A stretch of 64,000 bases of DNA from Asaia bogorensis_B (GTDB lineage: Bacteria > Pseudomonadota > Alphaproteobacteria > Acetobacterales > Acetobacteraceae), in assembly GCF_900465315.1 (NCBI RefSeq), contig NZ_UBIX01000010.1. One strand, written 5' to 3'. A model generated the notes under the pieces. It was given only the letters and a program-made list of their open reading frames with translations. It ran no database searches and was not told the origin of the DNA. The position numbers and the translations under genes are program-made. Shown piece after piece: positions 1 to 8,339 of the stretch (position 1 is its first letter; every line of letters starts with the position of its first letter).

Positions 1-106
1 CGACGGATGGCTCGGACGATCTGCACGGGAACTCCACGATTTCAGGCAAGGTGTAACGCCTCAAGACTAGCCCTAGCTCGCCACCGCTGACAATCGTGTA
101 AACGCA
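1..106. other. Window edge, no supported gene
   Basis: Short open frames enter from the left edge on the plus strand and end at stops at 54-56 and about 68-70. Either could be the C-terminus of a gene outside the window. Neither carries a recognisable motif, so no CDS is called. Confidence 0.3.
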
Positions 107-135
107 ATGAGGGAGAGAATGACTCTCTCCCTCAT
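107..135 (-). terminator. Terminator after eno
   Basis: A perfect 12-bp inverted repeat (107-118 with 124-135) has a 5-nt loop and lies 22 nt past the eno stop codon. On the minus strand it is followed by a short TTT stretch. It fits a stem-loop terminator of the leftward eno transcript. The U-tract is weak, so termination could be partly factor dependent or serve both strands. Confidence 0.7.
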
Positions 136-157
136 GCTTGCGTAGTGCAAAAAAGGT

Positions 158-1438
158 TCAGGCGCGCGGGAGGATCGAGCGGCCTGCGTAGCGGGCAGCA
201 GTTGCCAGCTCGTTCTCAATGCGGATCAGCTGATTGTACTTTGCCGTACGATCGGAGCGTGACAGCGAGCCCGTCTTGATCTGACCGCAATTGGTCGCCA
301 CGGCGAGATCAGCGATGATCGAATCTTCGGTCTCACCCGAGCGATGGCTCATGACGCACTTGTAGCCGGCGCGATGCGCGGTTTCCATGGCGCGGAGCGT
401 TTCGGTCAGCGTGCCGATCTGATTGACCTTAACCAGCAGGGCATTGGCCGTGTTGCTCTCGATGCCACGCACCAGACGCTCGGTGTTGGTCACGAACAGG
501 TCGTCCCCGACGAGCTGCAGCTTGTGGCCAAGCTTGGCGGTCAGCTCTGCCCAGCCTTCCCAGTCGTCTTCTGCAAGCCCGTCCTCGATCGAGACGATCG
601 GGTAGCGTGCTGCGAGATCGGCCAGGTAGTCGATCATGCCCGAGGAGTCGAGATCGCGGCCTTCACCGTCCATCTTGTAGCGACCATCGCGATAGAACTC
701 GGTGGCGGCACAATCAAGCGCGAAGGTTACGTCTTCACCAAGGCGATAACCAGCACCTTCGACCGACTTCGAGATGAAGCCAAGCGCTTCGTCTGCCGAC
801 TTCAGACCCGGAGCAAAGCCGCCTTCATCACCAACATTGGTGTTATGTCCAGCTGCATGCAGGTTCTTCTTCAGGTGCGCGAAGATTTCCGATCCCATAC
901 GCACGGCGTCCATGATCGTCGGTGCGCCGACCGGCTGGATCATGAATTCCTGGATATCGATGGGGTTATCGGCATGCTGGCCACCATTGACGATGTTCAT
1001 CATCGGCACGGGCAGGGTGTGTGCGAAAACGCCACCGACATAGCGATAAAGCGGGATATCCAGCTCGAGCGCGGTTGCCTTGGCGGTCGCCAGCGAGACG
1101 GCGAGGATCGAGTTGGCACCCAGACGCGCCTTGTTCGGCGTGCCGTCCAGCTCGATCATGGCTTCGTCGATGGCGATCTGATCCGACGATTCGGCGCCCT
1201 GCAGGGCGTCAAGGATCTCGCCTTCAGCGAAGGCAGCAGCCTTGAGAACGCCCTTGCCACCATAACGCGACTTGTCGCCGTCACGCAGCTCGACGGCCTC
1301 ATGGGCACCGGTGGAGGCACCGGACGGAACAGCAGCGCGGCCCTTGACACCCGAGGACAGTTCAACCTCGACTTCTACAGTCGGATTGCCACGGCTATCC
1401 AGAATCTCGCGAGCAATGATATCAATAATGGCGCTCAT
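158..1438 (-). CDS. eno: Enolase
   Basis: Phosphopyruvate hydratase interconverts 2-phosphoglycerate and phosphoenolpyruvate in cytosolic glycolysis/gluconeogenesis. The 426-residue product has the family's normal length. It shows the mobile loop SGASTGAHE (39-47), the catalytic Lys within LLVKVNQIG (334-342) and SHRSGETED (364-372). The frame stays open 69 codons further upstream, but that part is non-conserved; ATG 1438 gives the canonical N-terminus MSAIIDI and has a GGGAG-type ribosome site just upstream. It lies leftward, after kdsA and osmC in the same direction, but a convergent DUF3429 gene sits between, so it should have its own promoter near 1445-1500. Confidence 0.97.
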   Translation of the reverse strand: MSAIIDIIAREILDSRGNPTVEVEVELSSGVKGRAAVPSGASTGAHEAVELRDGDKSRYGGKGVLKAAAFAEGEILDALQGAESSDQIAIDEAMIELDGTPNKARLGANSILAVSLATAKATALELDIPLYRYVGGVFAHTLPVPMMNIVNGGQHADNPIDIQEFMIQPVGAPTIMDAVRMGSEIFAHLKKNLHAAGHNTNVGDEGGFAPGLKSADEALGFISKSVEGAGYRLGEDVTFALDCAATEFYRDGRYKMDGEGRDLDSSGMIDYLADLAARYPIVSIEDGLAEDDWEGWAELTAKLGHKLQLVGDDLFVTNTERLVRGIESNTANALLVKVNQIGTLTETLRAMETAHRAGYKCVMSHRSGETEDSIIADLAVATNCGQIKTGSLSRSDRTAKYNQLIRIENELATAARYAGRSILPRA

Positions 1439-1538
1439 TTGGGGGCTCCCTGTTTGAACGTTCGAACTTCGGGCATCACAAGGCGTCGAGACACCGGCGC
1501 TGTCAACTGGCGTTATGTGAAATGAGGATGGATATTCC

Positions 1539-2027
1539 GTGAGACCCCTGTCACCGCTCGTCATTTTCCTTGGTATCGCCGGTCTGGTGCCATTTATCAC
1601 CCTCGCTATGGCGGCCTTGTTCTGGGGTAGTCTGGGGCCAGTCACCCATATTGGCGTGGCGATGCTGGCCTATGGCGGCTGCATCCTGTCGTTCCTGGGG
1701 GCGGTTCACTGGGGGCTGGCGCTCGAGCAGCCTGCCATCATGCCGGCACAGGGCATGGGAGCGATTAACCGACGCAGGCTGTTCCTCGGCGTCATGCCAT
1801 CACTCTGGAGCTGGATCGCCATCTATGCAGGCGTCGTCTGGGCACCGCGCGGCGGTATCCTGATGGAAATGATCGGCTTTGTTCTGGTGTTGATGGCCGA
1901 GCGTGCTGCCTATCGCAAGGGCGCCCTGCCTGCTGGATACTTCCCGTTCCGTGCCCTGCTGACGGCTGTCGTGGTGCTTTGTCTGGCCGCCTGCCTCAGC
2001 GCACCGCTCCAGCCCTACACGATCTGA
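1539..2027 (+). CDS. DUF3429 family membrane protein
   Basis: A 162-residue integral membrane protein of unknown function. About four to five hydrophobic segments are visible (roughly 8-30, 37-60, 85-105, 108-125 and 140-158). The GAVHWG motif near residues 53-58 is typical of DUF3429 proteins, which are common in Alphaproteobacteria. The start is GTG 1539, preceded by a GAGG ribosome site. It is divergent from eno and its last 13 nt overlap the end of the convergent osmC-like gene. No catalytic role can be read from the sequence. Confidence 0.8.
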   Translation: MRPLSPLVIFLGIAGLVPFITLAMAALFWGSLGPVTHIGVAMLAYGGCILSFLGAVHWGLALEQPAIMPAQGMGAINRRRLFLGVMPSLWSWIAIYAGVVWAPRGGILMEMIGFVLVLMAERAAYRKGALPAGYFPFRALLTAVVVLCLAACLSAPLQPYTI

Positions 2028-2488
2028 AAGACAGGCTCGCAGATCACGGGGAAATTTACCGAGCGGGCAATGAAGCAATGGGCATGAGCCTGATCGTGCA
2101 GGCTTTGTGCCTGCTCGACCGAACTTCCGCTCGCCAGAGTGATGACGGGGCGCAGAACAGCGCTCTCAAATTCACCATCCCCTTGCGGGTTCTCCATCAT
2201 CACGGCTTCGGCGGCGTCGCGATAGGCCGTAACAACAAGGCCGGCACCTGCAGCAAGACCGAGATACCAGAGCTTGTGGCAGGCACTTAGCGAGGCGAGG
2301 AGCAGTTCACCGGGATTCCAGCCCGTCGGATCACCATGAAAGCTGGGATCTGCCGAGCCGTGAATCACGGGTTTGCCTTCGGCCGCAATGTCATGGTTGC
2401 GGCTATAGACATGCCATGATCGCGTGCCGAGCCCGTGATTGCCGGTCCATTCGGTCTGAACCGAATAGACGTGTCGCTTAGAACCCAT
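2015..2488 (-). CDS. OsmC family peroxiredoxin-like protein
   Basis: OsmC/Ohr-type proteins reduce organic hydroperoxides with a pair of cysteines. This 157-residue protein keeps both: Cys70 in the SLSACH motif at the start of the central helix, and Cys138 in AHCFIARSVNFPV. It belongs to the OsmC side rather than Ohr, as far as the pattern shows. ATG 2488 is chosen because it starts inside the last 11 nt of kdsA, suggesting translational coupling; an in-frame start at 2500 is possible. Substrate and physiological role are not visible. Confidence 0.85.
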   Translation of the reverse strand: MGSKRHVYSVQTEWTGNHGLGTRSWHVYSRNHDIAAEGKPVIHGSADPSFHGDPTGWNPGELLLASLSACHKLWYLGLAAGAGLVVTAYRDAAEAVMMENPQGDGEFESAVLRPVITLASGSSVEQAQSLHDQAHAHCFIARSVNFPVICEPVFQIV

Positions 2489-3305
2489 TGGACTTGGCAA
2501 GCCTATCGAAAGCCTGAAGCGTTTTCAGGAGTTCGCGCATCTCTGAAAGTGGCACCATGTTCGGGCCGTCACTCGGCGCCTGGTCGGGGTTTTCGTGCGT
2601 TTCAATAAACACGGCGGCAACACCGATAGCCACAGCGGCACGGGCGAGGGGAGGCACGAATTCACGTTGTCCGCCTGACGCCCCACCAAGGCCGCCCGGC
2701 TGCTGAACAGAGTGGGTGGCATCGAAAACAACCGGATAGCCGGTCGAGGCCATGATCGGCAGGCCGCGCATGTCGCTTACTAGCGTATTATAGCCAAAGC
2801 TCGTGCCGCGGTCGCACAGCATGATCTTCTCATTGCCAGTCGACGCGATCTTGGCGGCGACGTTGGCCATGTCCCAGGGGGCGAGAAACTGTCCCTTCTT
2901 GACATTGATAGCCCGACCCGTCTCACCAGCCGCGAGAAGCAGATCGGTCTGACGGCACAGAAAGGCAGGGATCTGCAGCACATCGACTGCCTCGGCAGCA
3001 GGCTTGCACTGTTCTGCACCATGCACGTCGGTCAGCACCGGACAGCCGAACTCCTCACGGATACCCGCCAGAATGTCGAGCCCCTCGGCAAGGCCGATCC
3101 CTCTTTGCGCCTTGAGAGACGTGCGGTTAGCCTTGTCGAACGAGCTCTTGTAGATCCAGCCGATGCCAAGATCGCCACAGATCTCGGCGAGACCGGCCGC
3201 CATGTCGCGTGCATGGGCGCGGGATTCGATCTGGCAGGGGCCTGCGATCAGCGTGAAGGGCTGCTTGTTGCCAATGGTGAGCGAACCAAGGGTGATATCA
3301 TTCAT
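2478..3305 (-). CDS. kdsA: 3-deoxy-8-phosphooctulonate synthase
   Basis: KdsA condenses phosphoenolpyruvate with arabinose 5-phosphate to form Kdo 8-phosphate, the first committed step to the Kdo of the LPS inner core. The 275-residue product has family length and shows GPCQIES (22-28) and the DVHG motif of the DAHP/KDO8P synthase barrel. The frame is open upstream, but ATG 3305 overlaps the pyrG stop as ATGA and gives the conserved N-terminus. Coupling to pyrG makes sense because CTP is needed to activate Kdo as CMP-Kdo. Confidence 0.96.
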   Translation of the reverse strand: MNDITLGSLTIGNKQPFTLIAGPCQIESRAHARDMAAGLAEICGDLGIGWIYKSSFDKANRTSLKAQRGIGLAEGLDILAGIREEFGCPVLTDVHGAEQCKPAAEAVDVLQIPAFLCRQTDLLLAAGETGRAINVKKGQFLAPWDMANVAAKIASTGNEKIMLCDRGTSFGYNTLVSDMRGLPIMASTGYPVVFDATHSVQQPGGLGGASGGQREFVPPLARAAVAIGVAAVFIETHENPDQAPSDGPNMVPLSEMRELLKTLQAFDRLAKSNGF

Positions 3306-4933
3306 GCGAGGCGGGCCTTCTTGACGGCAGCCTCGATGAAGCCGGCAAAGAGCGGATGCGGAGCGAAAGGCTTGGACATGTATTCCGGGTGATACTGAAC
3401 GCCCACGAACCACGGATGATCCGGATATTCGACCACTTCCGGCAGGACATCATCGGGCGACATACCCGAGAACACGAGGCCAGTGGCTTCGAGCTGCTGA
3501 CGATAATGCACGTTCACCTCATAGCGGTGACGATGCCGCTCACGCACTTCGGTCGTGCCATAGATCTCGGCAGCGCGTGAACCGGGCTTGAGCTTGGCCG
3601 GGTAGGCGCCAAGGCGCATCGTGCCACCCATTTCGCCATGCTCACGGCGGCGAAGCATCTCGTTGCCACGTGCCCATTCGGTCATGAGACCGACCAGCGG
3701 CTCATCCGTCGGGCCGAACTCCGTAGAAGAGGCCTTGTCGAGACCAGCCAGGGAGCGGGCGCATTCGATAACCGCCATCTGCATGCCGAAGCAGATACCA
3801 AGGAAGGGCACGCCGTTTTCACGGGCATAGCGCACGGCCTCGATCTTGCCTTCGGAGCCACGCTCACCAAATCCGCCCGGCACGAGAATGCCGTCGACCC
3901 GACCGAGCGCTGCGATCGATTCGGGATTCTTCTCGAATGTCTCTGACTCAACCCATTCGAGACGAACCTTGACGCTGTTGGCAATGCCACCATGCAGGAG
4001 GGCTTCGATGAGCGATTTGTAGCTGTCGAGAAGCGCGGTGTACTTGCCAACCACGGCGATACGGACCTCGCCATCGGGATGACGCAGCGTTTCGACAATT
4101 TTGGTCCAGCGGCTCAGATCTGGCTCGCCATCCACAGGCAGGCCGAAATAGCGCAGAACCTCGTTGTCCATGCCTTCCTTGTGGTAGGAAATCGGGCAGG
4201 CATAGATGGTGTCGACGTCCAGAGCAGCAATCACGGCCTCGGGACGCACATTGCAGAAGCTCGCGATCTTGCGACGCTCATTGGTCGGGATCTCGCGGTC
4301 AGAGCGGCAGATGAGCATCTGCGGCTGGATGCCGACATTCTGCAGTTCCTTGACCGAATGCTGGGTCGGCTTCGTTTTCAGCTCACCGGCTGCTGGGATG
4401 TAGGGCAGGAGGGTGAGGTGTACGCACATGGTGTGCGCCGGGCCTAGATCGTTGCGCAGCTGGCGGATCGATTCGAGGAACGGCAGGCTTTCAATATCGC
4501 CCACAGTGCCGCCGATCTCGACCAGCACGAAATCATAGCCATCGGTGCCAGCCACGACGGCTTCCTTGATGGCGTCTGTGATATGGGGAATGACCTGCAC
4601 GGTCGCGCCGAGATAATCGCCACGTCGTTCGCGGGCAATCACTTCCGAGTAGATGCGTCCCGTCGTGGCGTTATCGGCCTTTCGGGCATGAACCCCGGTG
4701 AAACGCTCGTAATGGCCGAGGTCGAGATCGGTCTCGGCCCCGTCATCAGTTACGAACACTTCGCCATGCTGATAGGGGCTCATGGTCCCCGGATCCACAT
4801 TGAGATAGGGGTCGAGCTTGCGCATGCGGACCTTGTAGCCGCGCGCCTGGAGGAGAGCCGCAAGAGCCGCAGAAGCGATGCCCTTGCCGAGAGAGGAAAC
4901 CACGCCACCGGTGATGAATACGAACCGAGTCAT
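3302..4933 (-). CDS. pyrG: CTP synthase
   Basis: CTP synthase makes CTP from UTP, ATP and glutamine. At 543 residues it is full length: an N-terminal amidoligase domain (about 1-270) with GGVVSSLGKG at 9-18, and a C-terminal class I glutamine amidotransferase domain with nucleophile Cys381 in GICFGMQMA and the His515/Glu517 pair in YHPEY. It follows secG after 91 nt that contain a strong hairpin, and its stop overlaps the kdsA start. Confidence 0.98.
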   Translation of the reverse strand: MTRFVFITGGVVSSLGKGIASAALAALLQARGYKVRMRKLDPYLNVDPGTMSPYQHGEVFVTDDGAETDLDLGHYERFTGVHARKADNATTGRIYSEVIARERRGDYLGATVQVIPHITDAIKEAVVAGTDGYDFVLVEIGGTVGDIESLPFLESIRQLRNDLGPAHTMCVHLTLLPYIPAAGELKTKPTQHSVKELQNVGIQPQMLICRSDREIPTNERRKIASFCNVRPEAVIAALDVDTIYACPISYHKEGMDNEVLRYFGLPVDGEPDLSRWTKIVETLRHPDGEVRIAVVGKYTALLDSYKSLIEALLHGGIANSVKVRLEWVESETFEKNPESIAALGRVDGILVPGGFGERGSEGKIEAVRYARENGVPFLGICFGMQMAVIECARSLAGLDKASSTEFGPTDEPLVGLMTEWARGNEMLRRREHGEMGGTMRLGAYPAKLKPGSRAAEIYGTTEVRERHRHRYEVNVHYRQQLEATGLVFSGMSPDDVLPEVVEYPDHPWFVGVQYHPEYMSKPFAPHPLFAGFIEAAVKKARLA

Positions 4934-4981
4934 GGAAGGCTCTCCTACACCGGATCGTGTTCCGAGGGAACGAGAAGAATG

Positions 4982-5001
4982 CCGCCCGAGGACCCGGGCG
5001 G
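4982..5001 (-). terminator. Hairpin between secG and pyrG
   Basis: A perfect 7-bp G+C stem (4982-4988 with 4995-5001, 6-nt loop) lies 24 nt past the secG stop and about 50 nt before pyrG. On the minus strand it is followed by a pyrimidine-rich run without a clean U-tract. It may attenuate read-through into pyrG or act as an mRNA-processing site. Confidence 0.4.
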
Positions 5002-5024
5002 AAGAAATTTTTCGTTCTGTTGCG

Positions 5025-5381
5025 TTACTGCTTCGCAGGCGCCGCCGGAGCGGGTGTTGTGGCGGGCGCCTGGGTGGTCGTGCTGGTGGCCGGTGCGCCA
5101 GGCGCCGTCGGGGCAGGGGGCTGCGCCAGAATGTCGCTGCCTGCGTTCGTCGAGGCGCCGCGGTTCAGTACCGCGAGCAAAAGGCACAGCACCATGAAAA
5201 CGCCTGCGAGCACTGAAGTGGTGCGCGTAAGCAGATTGGCCGTGCCGCGTCCCGTCATGAACGATCCCATGCCCTGGCTGCTGCCAATGCCAAGACCACC
5301 GCCCTCGCTACGCTGGATGAGGATCACGCCGATCAGGGCGATAGTCACAAGGAAATTGAGAACGAGCAGCAGCGTGGTCAT
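5025..5381 (-). CDS. secG: Preprotein translocase subunit SecG
   Basis: Small accessory subunit of the SecYEG translocon in the inner membrane. The 118-residue protein has two hydrophobic helices (about 2-22 and 53-73) separated by the conserved Gly-rich cytoplasmic loop containing GGGLG and GRGTAN. The C-terminal ~45 residues are a low-complexity Ala/Pro/Thr tail, common in alphaproteobacterial SecG. It sits between tpiA and pyrG, the usual order in this class. Confidence 0.93.
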   Translation of the reverse strand: MTTLLLVLNFLVTIALIGVILIQRSEGGGLGIGSSQGMGSFMTGRGTANLLTRTTSVLAGVFMVLCLLLAVLNRGASTNAGSDILAQPPAPTAPGAPATSTTTQAPATTPAPAAPAKQ

Positions 5382-5415
5382 GTCCGGCTTTCATGTAAAC
5401 GCAATATATATGCCG

Positions 5416-6168
5416 TCAGGACGCCGACGAGAGACCTGCCTTCGCGATGCCGAGAAAGGATTCGGCAGACAGGCTGGCCCCGCCGACGAGCACGCCCCCC
5501 ACACCGGAAACAGCGAGGATGGACGCGGCATCTTCGGGCTTGACTGAGCCGCCATACAGGACCCGTGGTGTTTTGTCATCCGTTTCCAGGTGACGACGCA
5601 GCACCTCATGAATCAGCGTCATGCGGGATTCGATATCCTGTTCGGTTGCCGCCTTGCCCGTGCCGATGGCCCATATGGGCTCATAGGCCACGATGCCCTG
5701 GAACGTTCTGGGCAGACATTCCACGATCTGGCGTGTCAGCCAGCCCTCGGCCTGTCCATCGCGTTTCTGGTTCGCGCTCTCTCCCACGCAGATGACCGGG
5801 CAAAGACCGAATTTCTGTGCCGTAACGGCCTTGCGTCGTATGAGGGCGTTGTCTTCATGATGGTGTTCTCGTCGCTCGGAATGACCAAGCAGCACATGTC
5901 TGACGCCAAGATCTGTCAGCATGGGGGCGGAGATATCCCCTGTATAGGCTCCTTCGGCTTCGGCATGGCAGTCCTGCGCCCCAAGCCCGATGCCAGAGGA
6001 TTGCAGGATGGGGGCAATGAGAGCCGTCAGGGTGAAGGGAGGGGCAAGCACGACGTCGCGCTGCGCCACAACGGAACTGATTGCGTCTGCAATTTCGGCA
6101 GCAAGTTCCGAACCCCGACCGCGAAGGCCATGCATCTTCCAGTTGCCCATGATCATCTGGCGCATCAT
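5416..6168 (-). CDS. tpiA: Triose-phosphate isomerase
   Basis: Interconverts dihydroxyacetone phosphate and glyceraldehyde 3-phosphate. The 250-residue TIM barrel keeps the substrate-binding Lys11 (NWKMHG), the electrophile His96 (GHSERR) and the catalytic base Glu163 (AYEPIWAIGTG). It is the first gene of the leftward tpiA-secG-pyrG-kdsA run and is divergent from the PpiD-like foldase. A start one codon later (ATG 6165) is equally possible. Confidence 0.97.
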   Translation of the reverse strand: MMRQMIMGNWKMHGLRGRGSELAAEIADAISSVVAQRDVVLAPPFTLTALIAPILQSSGIGLGAQDCHAEAEGAYTGDISAPMLTDLGVRHVLLGHSERREHHHEDNALIRRKAVTAQKFGLCPVICVGESANQKRDGQAEGWLTRQIVECLPRTFQGIVAYEPIWAIGTGKAATEQDIESRMTLIHEVLRRHLETDDKTPRVLYGGSVKPEDAASILAVSGVGGVLVGGASLSAESFLGIAKAGLSSAS

Positions 6169-6419
6169 GTATCCTTCAACGATCCTGCATTAACCGGCGA
6201 GCGATGCTCCTGCTTAGCGGAAGTTTTCGGACCGGAGACAGGGGGGAACGGCGATTGTCCGTCATCTTTCCATCATCTTATCGTCAGATGAATGACAAGC
6301 GTTGCATCGGGCATGGGCGCTTGATGTCTCCCGTGCAAGGGCGCCGTCTGGTCAAGTGAAGCGTGTCAGACTATGGTCCTGCCAATCAATCCCTGGCGAA
6401 TTGCGGATCCTGGACGCGT

Positions 6420-8339
6420 ATGATTTCGACTTTGCGGCATCTTGTTGTCGATTCCTGGCTTGGGCGCATCATTGCGCTTCTCATTTTTCTGGCCTTTGTT
6501 GGCTGGGGCGTCGGCGATATGGTCGGCAGCTATAACGGTGATCAGGCCAATACTGCCGTGAAGATCGGGACCCGACAGATCGGGGCCCAGGATCTCGCCA
6601 ATGCCATTCAGAACGAAATGCCGCGTGTTGCGCAGCAGATGGGGCTGAGCAACCCATCACAGCTGACCCCTGCTGTGCGTGAGCAGGTCGCCCAGGGTGT
6701 GCTTCAGCGCATGCTGGCCCAGAACGAGGTTCTGGCCCTGGCGGACCGCAACGGGATGAAAGTGCCTGATGCTCTCGTTCGTAACGAGATCTTCGGCATG
6801 AGCGTGTTTCATGGCACGGACGGGCAATTCGACCGCAAGCTCTTCAACAGCAAGCTGAGCCAGATTCATATCACGGAGCGCGATCTGCTGGCGAAGGTGC
6901 GTGATGATATCGGTGCGCGTAACCTGCTCGAAGGTCTTGGCAACGGCATGAAGGTACCGGGCTCGGTGCTTGATCAGCTGCTATCCTATAACACGCTTGC
7001 GCATCAGGTGGACCTTCTGCGTCTCGACAGCGCCTCTGTGGCCGTGCCGGTAGCCCCCGAGGAGGCGCAGCTTCGCCGCTTCTATGATCTGCATCCGTGG
7101 CTCTATCGTTCGGCAGAATATCGTCATGCCAAGCTTGTCCTGCTTTCGGCAGACACGATTGCCCGCACGCTCACCATTCCTGATGCCGATCTCAAGCGTT
7201 TCTACGAGTTCGAGATCCAGAAATACGACGTGCCGGAAACGCGTAGTCTCGAGGTGCTGACGCTTCAGGACCGGGCGGCTGCCGAGGCCGTTCTGGCAGC
7301 CTGGAAAGCCAGTGGCGATTACGCCGCTCTTCAGAAGCAGAATCCGGCCGCAGCAGCTGTTGCCTTCCCCAATGCGCGCAAGGCCGATATCCCGAGCCCT
7401 GAACTGGCGAAGGCTGCCTTTGAAGCTCCTTCCGGCGTGATCGAAGGGCCGATCGAGAGCCCCGCAGGCTGGATCGTTTTCCGCGTCACGGCAATCAATG
7501 CGCCGCACAAGACCGATTTCGACCATGCGAAAGCCGATATCCGTGATGAAGTGGCCCGCTCGCAGGCCCCGCAAATCCTCGGTGGACGCGTGGCTTCGCT
7601 GCAGGATGCCATAGCGGGCAGCGCGGACCTCGAGCAGATACCGACCGATCTTGGTGCCGTGCCGGCTCAGGGGTCGCTCGATGCCCAGGGCCTTACGAAA
7701 GATGGTGAGGTTGCGCCTCTGCCGGGGAGCGATGCTGTCCGCAAAGCCATCATCGCGCGCATCTTCAGTCAGAAGAAGGGCGAGAAGCCCTCGCTGGTCA
7801 ACGGTCCGGACGGCAGCGCTTTTGCTGTGCTCGTGGACGAGATCGAGCCCGGTCATGTGAAGCCCTATGACACCGTGCGTGAGCAGGTCGGGCATGACTG
7901 GCTTCGCGAGCGTCAGATGCATATGGCAGACGAGCGTGCCACCACGCTCATGCAGGCGGCCCGCAAATCGGGTGGTCTCGACAAGGCCGTGGCAGGCACG
8001 ACCGATGAGGCGCAGATGCAGAAGGATCTGATGGTCTCGCGCATGCAGAACGACAATCTGCCATCCGCTCTTCTTTCGCAGATCTTTTCGACCCCGGTTG
8101 GCAAGACCGGCATGATGGCCGATGGTGACGCCCTGTATGTGTTCACGGTCAAGGCGACCAAGCCCGCAAGCCCTGAGAGCACCAAGGCGCTTCGCGCCTC
8201 CATGCAGTCTCAGCTGCAGGACACATTGCGCGCTGATGTGCCGGTGGTGTTCGTCCATTCGCTGGAAGGGCAGATCAAGCCAGTGCCGAACATGCCGGTG
8301 CTTCAGCAGGCGCTCAAGGCGGGAACCGGACAGGAATGA
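6420..8339 (+). CDS. PpiD/SurA-type peptidyl-prolyl isomerase
   Basis: A membrane-anchored periplasmic foldase. From ATG 6420 the protein is 639 residues: a single N-terminal membrane anchor (about 14-33), a long SurA_N-like helical chaperone region (about 35-240), and a parvulin-type (PpiC) region around 255-380. The frame is open to GTG 6363, but the downstream ATG gives the usual short cytoplasmic tip. Its stop overlaps the trpE start as ATGA, so the trp genes appear co-transcribed with it, an arrangement known in Alphaproteobacteria. Catalytic activity of the parvulin region cannot be judged by eye. Confidence 0.88.
   Translation: MISTLRHLVVDSWLGRIIALLIFLAFVGWGVGDMVGSYNGDQANTAVKIGTRQIGAQDLANAIQNEMPRVAQQMGLSNPSQLTPAVREQVAQGVLQRMLAQNEVLALADRNGMKVPDALVRNEIFGMSVFHGTDGQFDRKLFNSKLSQIHITERDLLAKVRDDIGARNLLEGLGNGMKVPGSVLDQLLSYNTLAHQVDLLRLDSASVAVPVAPEEAQLRRFYDLHPWLYRSAEYRHAKLVLLSADTIARTLTIPDADLKRFYEFEIQKYDVPETRSLEVLTLQDRAAAEAVLAAWKASGDYAALQKQNPAAAAVAFPNARKADIPSPELAKAAFEAPSGVIEGPIESPAGWIVFRVTAINAPHKTDFDHAKADIRDEVARSQAPQILGGRVASLQDAIAGSADLEQIPTDLGAVPAQGSLDAQGLTKDGEVAPLPGSDAVRKAIIARIFSQKKGEKPSLVNGPDGSAFAVLVDEIEPGHVKPYDTVREQVGHDWLRERQMHMADERATTLMQAARKSGGLDKAVAGTTDEAQMQKDLMVSRMQNDNLPSALLSQIFSTPVGKTGMMADGDALYVFTVKATKPASPESTKALRASMQSQLQDTLRADVPVVFVHSLEGQIKPVPNMPVLQQALKAGTGQE

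Noticed and set aside
344..1525. 393-codon open frame antisense to eno
   Set aside because: It mirrors the codon pattern of eno on the opposite strand, has no family motif, and such shadow frames are common in G+C-rich DNA.
6981..8258. 425-codon open frame antisense to the PpiD-like gene
   Set aside because: Same reasoning: no motif, and it lies wholly inside a supported gene.
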